Assembly (NCBI GenBank): GCA_023415235.1
Contig: JAEZLP010000010.1
Coordinates: 42,671-106,670 of the forward strand
Source of the DNA: Bacillota bacterium
GTDB lineage: Bacteria; Bacillota; Clostridia; Peptostreptococcales; Anaerovoracaceae
Direction: 5' to 3'
DNA: 64,000 bases
The stretch's first letter is position 1, and each line of letters begins with the position of its first letter. Both the position numbers and the translations under genes were made by a program. The notes under the pieces were generated by a model. That model saw only the letters and a list, made by a program, of their open reading frames with translations, was not told the DNA's origin and did no database searches. Positions 57,942-64,000 of this stretch are shown piece by piece.

Positions 57942-60668
57942 TCACTTAAGCGCTTTCAAGCCCTCCAGCACCTTCTCGGGATAGGCTGGCAATCTGGTGA
58001 TGCGTACACCGCATGCATTGTAAATGGCGTTGTTGATGGCCGCGTGAGGCGCGGACAGGGGCAGTTCTCCAACGCCGGAGGCCCCGTGAGGTCCATTGGG
58101 TCTCGGCGTTTCCTGATGGATGATGACCATATCGTCTGGCGCATCCTTGATCTTGGGGAAGCCGCAGCCCGTGAGAGTGATATGCTTTTTAAGATCTTCG
58201 AAGTCCTCGGACAGGGCCAGCCCGATTCCCTGAACCAAACCGCCGTAAATCTGTCCTTCCAGGACAAGCTTGTTGACAACCGTTCCGCAGTCGGACACCA
58301 TGGTCAGCTTTTCCACCGTCGTCTTGCCTGTCGTCGTATCCACCGCCACCTCGGCCAGAAGCACACCGTACATATAGGTAGAAAAAGGATCGCCCTGGCC
58401 CGTAGTCACATCACAGGCGGTATTCGGCGCCGACCATTTCCCTTCATATCTGAGGGGCAGGCCCTCCGCCACCATCTCGTCATAGGTCCTGAAGGTGCCG
58501 TCCGGCTTTTTCATAGCGGCCAGCAGGTTCTGGCATCCCGCCTTGATGGCGTTGCCCGTCACCACGTTCTGACGGCTTCCGCCGGATGGCCCGCTGTTGG
58601 GCGTAAATTCCATATCGTTCTTGACCAGCTTGATCTGCTCCGGGGTAATTCCCAGCGGTCTGAGATTCTCGTAAGCATGGCTCAGCGATCCCATATCGGC
58701 GCCCTGGCCGTGATCCTCCCAAGAGTCTCCAACGGTCACACCGTCAGGAGTCAGTTCAACCCAGATTTCGGACGAGTCTGCGCCGTCCAGACCGCAGCCG
58801 TACATATTCAGCGATACTCCAATACCGTACTTGATATTTCCGCCCTTTGCATTTTTTGCTTTCGCTCTTTCCTTTGCCTCCTGATACAGGGGTCGTATGG
58901 TGTCGATGGCCTGCGGGAAGGCGATGACATCGGGCGCACACCCGGTCGGCGTGGTGGAGCCCTCCCGATAGACGTTCTGATATCTGAATTCCAACGGATC
59001 CATTCCGATTTTCTCCGCCATCATATCGACTAGGGTTTCCGAAGCGAACAGACTCTGAGGCGATCCATAAGACCGGAAGGCCGAGCCCCAGGCATGGTTC
59101 GTACATACGGTCCTTCCCACTCCTCTGCTGTTGGGGATGTCATATCCCGCTCCGATAAACTGGGTGCCTCTCATGGTAAGCAGATCTCCGAATTCGCAAT
59201 ATGGCCCATGGTCGATGGTCCAGTCGGCCTCCATTGCCTGCAGTTTTCCTTTTTCGTCGGCGCCGAATTTCAGGTGAATGAAAAACGGAGATCGTTTCCC
59301 GGTATAGGTAATCTGCTGATGCATGTTGAATTCAAGGAACACCGGTCTCTTGGTAACCAATGCCGCCACGCCCAGCAGCGCTTCGTTGGTGGGGCTGAAT
59401 TTATATCCGAAGGTAGATCCGGCAGGGTTCTGAACCAGAACATATTTGTCCGGCGCAATTCCGATTCCCTCAGCCGTCATGAGGTGATGGAAATGCATGG
59501 CGATGCTCTTGGAATGAACGATCAGCTTTCCTTCTTCATCCATATAGGCAAAGCCTACATCCGGCTCAAGCACAAGATGAGGCTGCCGTCCCACATAGAA
59601 CTCCCCCTCGATTACATGGGGCAGGCTTTCCATTAAGGGCTTCGTATCTTCACCCTTGATTCTCTGGGTTTCATAGTATACATTCGGCGTTCCCGGATGA
59701 ATTTCCACTGCATCCTCAGCCATGGCTTCCGGCGCGCTCATATAGGCAGGAAGGATTTCCAGCTCCACCTTGACCTTTTTCGCCGCTTCCTCTGCCTGTG
59801 TGGGGGTGTCCGCCAGCACCATAGCCAACGCATCTCCATACTGGAATACCTTCGTATCATTTAGAATCGGCCGTTCCTTGCCATCCCCCTTGTTTGTGGG
59901 AAATGCCAGTCCGTTGATCCTGTTTGTTCCCGGAACATCCTTATGAGTGATTACCTTAAATACACCCGGCATTTTTTCCGCTTCTGATGTGTCGATGGAA
60001 ATGATATTGGCGTGGGAAACCTCCGCTTGCACCAGCTTGATATGCAAGGTGTTTTCCGGAAGCTTCAGCCCCAGGTCAGCCCCGAAATCACAGGTTCCCG
60101 TCACCTTAGCCAGAGCTGACGGCCTTACGTATGGTGTTCCGAAGATACTGTCGCCCTCTTTCAGCTGGAACCACAAGTCTTCTTTTTTGATTTCCCCTCT
60201 GATCAGTCTGGCCGCATCCATTACAGCGTCCACCAGAGGCTTGTAGCCCGTGCACCTGCATAAATTGTTGTTTTTCTGGAACCACTCTCTGACGTCCTCC
60301 CTCGTGGGACTTGGGTTTTGATCCAGCAGGACCTTAGCCGAGATGATGAAGCCCGGCGTACAGAATCCGCATTGGGCGCCTCCGTGCACCATCCAGGCAA
60401 GCTGCAGGGGATGAAGGTTGTCCTGACTGCCTACGCCCTCAATCGTGATGATCTTTGCCTCATCGGGAACCTTCTTCATTTTTACAATACAGGATTTTAC
60501 CACTTTGCCGTCCATGATTACCGAACAAGATCCGCATTCACCCTTTCCGCAGCCAACCTTTGTGCCCGTAAAACACAATTGCTTTCTCAAAAGCTGCGCC
60601 AGAGTCGCCTCGGGATCCACGATAACCATTCTGTCAACTCCATTGATCGTCAATTTCTTCTTGAGCAT
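57942..60668 (-). CDS. mop: Molybdopterin-dependent aldehyde oxidoreductase (Mop/AOR family of xanthine oxidase type)
   Basis: Single-chain molybdenum hydroxylase that oxidises aldehydes to acids. 908 residues, close to Desulfovibrio gigas Mop (907). The two [2Fe-2S] clusters have ligands C40, C45, C48, C60 and C100, C103, C137, C139, positions shared with D. gigas. The catalytic Glu lies in GASGVGELP at residue 868. Cofactor-region blocks GSAFRSYGSPQ and GPSGGSRQNVVTGNAI are present. No FAD domain is fused, in line with the family; the adjacent FAD protein may serve. ATG 60668 has AAGGAGG 7 nt upstream. No in-frame TGA suggests selenocysteine. A sigma-54 promoter precedes it. Confidence 0.92.
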   Translation of the reverse strand: MLKKKLTINGVDRMVIVDPEATLAQLLRKQLCFTGTKVGCGKGECGSCSVIMDGKVVKSCIVKMKKVPDEAKIITIEGVGSQDNLHPLQLAWMVHGGAQCGFCTPGFIISAKVLLDQNPSPTREDVREWFQKNNNLCRCTGYKPLVDAVMDAARLIRGEIKKEDLWFQLKEGDSIFGTPYVRPSALAKVTGTCDFGADLGLKLPENTLHIKLVQAEVSHANIISIDTSEAEKMPGVFKVITHKDVPGTNRINGLAFPTNKGDGKERPILNDTKVFQYGDALAMVLADTPTQAEEAAKKVKVELEILPAYMSAPEAMAEDAVEIHPGTPNVYYETQRIKGEDTKPLMESLPHVIEGEFYVGRQPHLVLEPDVGFAYMDEEGKLIVHSKSIAMHFHHLMTAEGIGIAPDKYVLVQNPAGSTFGYKFSPTNEALLGVAALVTKRPVFLEFNMHQQITYTGKRSPFFIHLKFGADEKGKLQAMEADWTIDHGPYCEFGDLLTMRGTQFIGAGYDIPNSRGVGRTVCTNHAWGSAFRSYGSPQSLFASETLVDMMAEKIGMDPLEFRYQNVYREGSTTPTGCAPDVIAFPQAIDTIRPLYQEAKERAKAKNAKGGNIKYGIGVSLNMYGCGLDGADSSEIWVELTPDGVTVGDSWEDHGQGADMGSLSHAYENLRPLGITPEQIKLVKNDMEFTPNSGPSGGSRQNVVTGNAIKAGCQNLLAAMKKPDGTFRTYDEMVAEGLPLRYEGKWSAPNTACDVTTGQGDPFSTYMYGVLLAEVAVDTTTGKTTVEKLTMVSDCGTVVNKLVLEGQIYGGLVQGIGLALSEDFEDLKKHITLTGCGFPKIKDAPDDMVIIHQETPRPNGPHGASGVGELPLSAPHAAINNAIYNACGVRITRLPAYPEKVLEGLKALK

Positions 60669-60731
60669 AATAATACCTCCTTGTGATAGAATGTTTCCGC
60701 TGAAAATGTTTGAATATTCAAATTTTAATTG

Positions 60732-60747
60732 TGCAAATCCCATGCCA
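60732..60747 (-). promoter_or_regulatory. Sigma-54 (-24/-12) promoter of mop
   Basis: Minus strand TGGCATGGGATTTGCA: GG at -24 and GC at -12 are 11 bp apart with the TTGC box, a near-exact match to TGGCACG-N4-TTGC. The end is about 64 bp upstream of the mop start. The activator gene two genes downstream is of the matching type. Confidence 0.85.
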
Positions 60748-60831
60748 TAAACAGAATCGTTCAATTTTGAGCCATAAGAGAAGTTCTTGATAAATCCGTT
60801 GTTCGATTATTGAGCATTTTCGTTCTTAGAT

Positions 60832-60848
60832 TGCTCAATTTTTGAGCA
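60832..60848. promoter_or_regulatory. Upstream activating palindrome TGCTCAA-TTT-TTGAGCA
   Basis: A perfect 7-bp inverted repeat, about 100 bp upstream of the sigma-54 element. Further half-sites TTGAGCA at 60810 to 60816 and TTGAGCC at 60767 to 60773 flank it. Position and repetition fit enhancer sites for the sigma-54 activator. Confidence 0.7.
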
Positions 60849-60928
60849 CTAACAGGACAAGCTTCGAATTTTGGAACGTGGGTAGTTCTATGACAAATAA
60901 AAAAGAGTAGAAATGACGGAATAAAAGA

Positions 60929-60957
60929 AAACAGAGGTCAAGTTGACCCCTGTTTTA
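60929..60957 (-). terminator. Terminator after the 38-residue gene
   Basis: AAAACAGAGGTCAA / GTTGACCCCTGTTTT (one mismatch) with the TAA stop codon of the small gene inside its flank, then T-rich sequence on the minus strand. Confidence 0.75.
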
Positions 60958-61071
60958 ATATTTTCCCTTGGTTCTGTTTTTTATCTCGTAGTATGCGTAA
61001 CCGATCACACCTGCTACGAAAACTATGTACAAGCCTCCGATCAGCCAGTCCGCCATATTCTCCATATTCAT
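60955..61071 (-). CDS. 38-residue single-pass membrane protein (too short for standard ORF calls)
   Basis: Starts MNMENMADWLIGGLYIVFVA, then a helix to GVIGYAYYEI, and a short basic tail (KNRTKGKY). One hydrophobic helix of about 20 residues (about 10 to 30). GGGGGG sits upstream of the ATG at 61071 (8 bases from the second ATG, 61065). Its stop merges with a terminator, and a sigma-54 enhancer region follows, so the transcription unit is closed. No family is recognised. It could be an accessory subunit for a membrane enzyme or transporter. Evidence is from ribosome binding site, hydrophobicity and terminator only. Confidence 0.6.
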   Translation of the reverse strand: MNMENMADWLIGGLYIVFVAGVIGYAYYEIKNRTKGKY

Positions 61072-61207
61072 AGCCCCCCATCATACTAACTATGATATTC
61101 TATGAACGACATATGATTCCCGTTACATGGGGGATAATCAGGCTGCAGCACGCCGTCGAAGGGCAGATTGAAATGGAACTTTTCGGCCTGCAGTTGAATT
61201 CTCGCAT

Positions 61208-62224
61208 CTACAGTCCTATATATTCCGAATACACCGATTTTGCAGCAAATTCGTCCTTAACATTTTTAATAATCGCTCTGCCATCCGGAAAGAGGTTGAA
61301 ACTGCGGGTCCCATCGTCAAAGCTGAGCATAAAACGGTTATATTTAACGGTCCCCACTTTTTTTAATTTCCCCGATATGTATTCAAAATCTATGTTTGTG
61401 GGAGACCCTGGTACGATCTGTATGGAATCCCGCCCGCACAGACTCGTTGAATAGGATCCCTTGGTCTGGCTCAAATACTCATAATGGCTTCGAGCGCAGG
61501 TCGGACAATCTTTGTCTTTCGGAATTTCAATCACCTGTGTTGAAAAATCCCAAAGATCGATAAAAAAGACATCCTTCCTAACATCCGGCGAACCAATCAG
61601 GATTTTGATCGCTTCCGCCGACTCAATGGAAGCAATAACGCCGGTCAGCATATTCAGGACTCCCGCGGTGCTGCAGGTCTCTGTAGAACCCGCTTCCGAA
61701 TCCGATGGGCATAAGCATCGGAAGCAAGGGCCTTCCCCTGGTATAATGTTCATTGTCATTCCAGTGCTTCCGATCGCACCTCCGTAGATCCAAGGTATTT
61801 TATATTTATGACACGCCTCATTGATTAAAAATCTAACCTCAAGATTATCTGAGCCATCCAGAACCAGATCGACATCCTTGATCAGATTCTCGATGTTAGA
61901 CGAATTGACATCGTCCACAACAGGTTCAATTACAATTTCCGAATTCACCTTAGAGAGGTGCTGATACGCTGCTACCGCCTTTGGCAATTGTTCGGCCGCA
62001 TCCTGTTCCTGATACAGCGTCTGCCTCTGCAAATTGCTCCATTCCACATAGTCTCTATCGATGATTCTTAGGAACCCCACCCCGGAGCGACAGAGATTAT
62101 TTGCTATTACCGTCCCCAGTGCCCCAACCCCAATAATAGCGACTCTGGCATCGAAAAGTTTCTGCTGTCCTTCCACCCCGATCGGCGGAAACACAGTCTG
62201 CCGGGAATATCGGTTCAGATTCAT
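61208..62224 (-). CDS. ThiF/MoeB-like adenylyltransferase (E1-like)
   Basis: 338 residues. ATP-binding Rossmann core: VAIIGVGALGTVIANNLCRSGVGFLRIIDRDYVEWSNLQRQTLY, with R and Lys in QLPKAVA and DGSDN near 125. Zinc-site cysteines: CFRCLCP and CPTCARSH. The C-terminal 80 residues (SLCGRDSIQIVP, LKKVGTVKYNRFMLSFDDGT, DGRAIIK) follow the pattern of Firmicutes ThiF/MoeB proteins. It would activate a sulfur-carrier protein (ThiS or MoaD). ATG 62224 has GGAGG upstream and overlaps the desulfurase stop by one base. Confidence 0.85.
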   Translation of the reverse strand: MNLNRYSRQTVFPPIGVEGQQKLFDARVAIIGVGALGTVIANNLCRSGVGFLRIIDRDYVEWSNLQRQTLYQEQDAAEQLPKAVAAYQHLSKVNSEIVIEPVVDDVNSSNIENLIKDVDLVLDGSDNLEVRFLINEACHKYKIPWIYGGAIGSTGMTMNIIPGEGPCFRCLCPSDSEAGSTETCSTAGVLNMLTGVIASIESAEAIKILIGSPDVRKDVFFIDLWDFSTQVIEIPKDKDCPTCARSHYEYLSQTKGSYSTSLCGRDSIQIVPGSPTNIDFEYISGKLKKVGTVKYNRFMLSFDDGTRSFNLFPDGRAIIKNVKDEFAAKSVYSEYIGL

Positions 62225-63387
62225 TACTTGACCTCCTTCATTGAGCCTTCGCTGGATAACTGAGCTAGTGCACTGATACAAAAGTCTATCTCCTCTTCTG
62301 TGTTGAAGCTCCCAACACTGATACGAAGCGTTCCACCCGTGTGCAGCGTTCCTAGTGTAGCATGTGCGTCGGGTGCACAGTGCAGGCCTGCTCTTACTGC
62401 GATATTAAATACATTATCAAGAATCACGGAGATTTCGATGACATCCATTTCACCCATTTTTACAGATACAACGCCGCTTCTGGTCGGTCCAGGCGGCGGT
62501 CCAAAAACCGTCACTCCTTTTATCTCAGAGAGACCATTTATTAGCCGGCTCGCCAGTCGTGCCTCTTTCTCCTGAAAATATTCAATTCCTTGTTCCGTGA
62601 TATACCTCACTCCTGCTGCCAAGCCTGCCAAACCGGGAATGTTTTGCGTTCCGCTTTCATACCGATCCGGAAGCTGCTCTGGCTGAACGAGCAGCTCTGA
62701 AAAGCTTCCGGTCCCGCCATGCTTGAGTGGGGTAATATCAATGCCTTCTCTAATATATAATCCCCCTGTTCCCTGAGGGCCCATTAGACCTTTATGTCCT
62801 GGAAACGCCAAAAAATCGATGTTCATAGCTTGAGCATCGATAGGATGGATTCCCGCGGATTGTGCGGCATCCACAAGAAATAATATTCCATACTTTTTGC
62901 AGAGTCTGCCGATTTCCGCAATGGGGTTTTCTGTTCCTGTCACATTTGAGATATGGTTGATTACAATTAATTTTGTATTCTGCTTGATCGCTGCTTCAAT
63001 ATCGCTGATCTGAATACCTTCAATTGGTGATGTCAATACTTTTGAGTATTCCACTCCCTTTGTCTTCAGGAATTCAAGCGGTCTTGCAACCGAATTATGC
63101 TCCATGCTCCCTGTAATTACATGATCCCCTCTCGAGAGCACGCCTTTCAAAGCTAGATTCAAAGCTTCCGTCGTATTCATGGTAAAAACGATCTGTTCCG
63201 GCTTTGAAATGTGGAACAGCTGCGCGAGTAATAGCCTGGCTTCCTCCACAATCCTGCCGGCTGCCAAGGAAAGAATATGACCCGATCGACCGGGATTTCC
63301 ACCATATTCACGCATTGCTTCTGATACCGCCAAATAAACTGAATCCGGTTTTGGATAGGTTGTTGCAGCATTGTCAAGGTATATCAT
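62224..63387 (-). CDS. Cysteine desulfurase family protein (EF2568-like class V aminotransferase)
   Basis: 387 residues. PLP fold with YLDNAATTYPKPDSV, catalytic Lys in FLAFPGHKGLMGPQGTGGLY and a Cys near the C-terminus (RAGLHCAPDAHATLGT). The pattern (short PLP-lysine neighbourhood, HCAPD) is that of the family typified by Enterococcus EF2568, known from clusters of selenium- or sulfur-dependent molybdenum hydroxylases. Delivers sulfur to the ThiF/MoeB-like partner with which it is coupled; the mop gene a few kb away is a plausible client. Confidence 0.82.
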   Translation of the reverse strand: MIYLDNAATTYPKPDSVYLAVSEAMREYGGNPGRSGHILSLAAGRIVEEARLLLAQLFHISKPEQIVFTMNTTEALNLALKGVLSRGDHVITGSMEHNSVARPLEFLKTKGVEYSKVLTSPIEGIQISDIEAAIKQNTKLIVINHISNVTGTENPIAEIGRLCKKYGILFLVDAAQSAGIHPIDAQAMNIDFLAFPGHKGLMGPQGTGGLYIREGIDITPLKHGGTGSFSELLVQPEQLPDRYESGTQNIPGLAGLAAGVRYITEQGIEYFQEKEARLASRLINGLSEIKGVTVFGPPPGPTRSGVVSVKMGEMDVIEISVILDNVFNIAVRAGLHCAPDAHATLGTLHTGGTLRISVGSFNTEEEIDFCISALAQLSSEGSMKEVK

Positions 63388-63505
63388 TTCAAGTCACCTC
63401 AAATCAACAAGATCGTACTGAGCCAAGGGAGTTGGGTCCTCAGCCGGCATATCTGTCCGCAGTGTTCAAGCGTATATCATATATGTTTACTATGAATTTA
63501 TGATA

Positions 63506-63534
63506 ATAGTACTGTTTCTGAAAGCAAATGTCAA
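63506..63534 (-). promoter_or_regulatory. Promoter of the desulfurase-ThiF operon
   Basis: Minus strand TTGACA, 17 bp, TACTAT; the -10 is about 118 bp from the desulfurase ATG. The 5' leader between them shows no clear structure. Confidence 0.65.
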
Positions 63535-63590
63535 TAGCTCTATTTCATATTAGCACTCCATAAGGCTCTAATTTTTTCTAATTTTTCGGA

Positions 63591-63619
63591 TTGAATTTTA
63601 ATATGATTAGGAGTATAAT
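63591..63619 (+). promoter_or_regulatory. Promoter of the tRNA-Ala gene
   Basis: TTGAAT, 17 bp, TATAAT, about 71 bp upstream of the tRNA. The -10 is perfect. The rest of the 303 bp between the desulfurase gene and the tRNA holds only the two promoters. Confidence 0.7.
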
Positions 63620-63690
63620 TTCATCGTTGAGCTGTTGATGCAAAGAATTGCATGAACTGGCCACGGCAAATTCTGCTCGATGAAATACTG

Positions 63691-63766
<76 letters not shown>

Positions 63767-63804
63767 AAAAAATTTAGGGATCTTTACGGTCCCTAAATTT
63801 TTTT
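63767..63804. terminator. Terminator after tRNA-Ala
   Basis: A 15-bp near-perfect stem AAAAAATTTAGGGA / TCCCTAAATTTTTT with a 9-nt loop directly after the CCA. Confidence 0.9.
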
Positions 63805-64000
63805 GGTTAAATAGTGGAAGGTGAGAACCCCTGACCAAGAGGGTATCGGGAGATGAAATCTCCTGATCAGAGCATATCGCAAATTGGCGATTGATGTTGA
63901 AATAGAGCGATATACGGGACACAGCTCCGGGGGTGACAGGCATCATAGATGCCGCCGAGAGGGGGCAGAGCCTCCTACGGGACATGCGTAAGCATGTCGG
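63805..64000. other. Hairpin-rich stretch with no gene visible
   Basis: The end of the window holds several small perfect hairpins: GGAGAT-GAA-ATCTCC (near 63850), GGCATC-ATA-GATGCC (near 63939), and GACATGC-GTAA-GCATGTC, where the loop is GNRA-like, near the end. No start codon with a good site opens a frame. It may be a structured RNA or the 5' end of a mobile intron; the sequence beyond the window decides. Confidence 0.4.

Noticed and set aside
57942..60668. Selenocysteine in the molybdenum hydroxylase
   Set aside because: No in-frame TGA exists within the gene; any selenium would be in the cofactor, not the chain.
61092..61454. 120-codon plus-strand frame opposite the ThiF/MoeB-like gene
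   Set aside because: No ribosome binding site and the opposite strand is coding with clear motifs.

Overview
The window reads as chromosome of an anaerobic, Gram-positive-type bacterium, most likely Bacillota, class Clostridia. This rests on strong AGGAGG-type ribosome binding sites (including ones that specify TTG and GTG starts), a Firmicutes-style BirA box in front of bioY, an RFN (FMN) riboswitch in front of a ribD-ribE-ribBA-ribH operon, a short-form HisG with HisZ, lipobox lipoproteins, an SLH-type surface protein, a split transketolase and a Mop-type molybdenum aldehyde oxidoreductase. No gene here fixes the genus. Most genes are on the minus strand. I see no insertion sequence, phage genes or CRISPR array.

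Layout. 0-4 kb: histidine genes (hisZ-hisG fusion, hisD, hisC, the last cut by the window edge). 4-4.7 kb: bioY with a consensus promoter overlapped by a BirA-like operator. 4.8-7.3 kb: cobalamin nucleotide-loop genes (cobU, cobS, a short CobU-like protein, a CobC-like phosphatase). 8-9.5 kb: citrate synthase. 9.7-18.2 kb: a probable peptide or muropeptide scavenging operon (LD-carboxypeptidase, oligopeptide ABC transporter, M20 peptidase, IclR and Crp/Fnr regulators) whose solute-binding protein gene is broken by an internal deletion. 18.5-21 kb: a four-module persulfide/CoA-disulfide reductase.

21.2-31.4 kb is the least explained part. It holds a tight eight-gene operon (DUF4870-like membrane protein, lipoprotein, three different zinc-ribbon proteins, a repeat lipoprotein, a stalk-domain protein, an LRR/Ig/SLH surface protein). 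Divergent from it are an orphan solute-binding lipoprotein and a membrane-anchored LuxR-type regulator with an extracytoplasmic domain. A second, membrane-anchored paralogue of the operon's lipoprotein follows. This is my best candidate for an undescribed envelope sensing or stress system.

31.5-35.4 kb: riboflavin operon with FMN riboswitch. 35.4-43.1 kb: ordinary metabolic, repair and regulatory genes (LapA-like, racemase, asparaginase, class II aldolase, AlkD-like, endonuclease IV, XRE, VOC, LysE). 43.3-47 kb: transketolase N-subunit, a remnant of the C-subunit that has lost its N-terminal domain, an SCP2-like protein and an aldehyde dehydrogenase. 47-50 kb: a broken DUF3788 gene, a GyrI-like protein, a malate/lactate dehydrogenase family enzyme and an unknown gene. 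50-53 kb: a large PEP/pyruvate-binding protein fused to receiver-like domains.

53.3-63.4 kb: a sigma-54 activator, an FAD/iron-sulfur/CCG-domain oxidoreductase, a Mop-type aldehyde oxidoreductase with a good sigma-54 promoter and upstream palindromes, a 38-residue membrane protein, a ThiF/MoeB-like E1 enzyme and a cysteine desulfurase. Together these look like a regulated aldehyde-oxidation module with its own redox partner and possible cofactor sulfuration enzymes. The window ends with tRNA-Ala(CGC) and a hairpin-rich stretch with no gene.

Three genes (oligopeptide-binding protein, transketolase C-subunit, DUF3788) each carry an internal deletion. This could be real decay or an assembly artefact.
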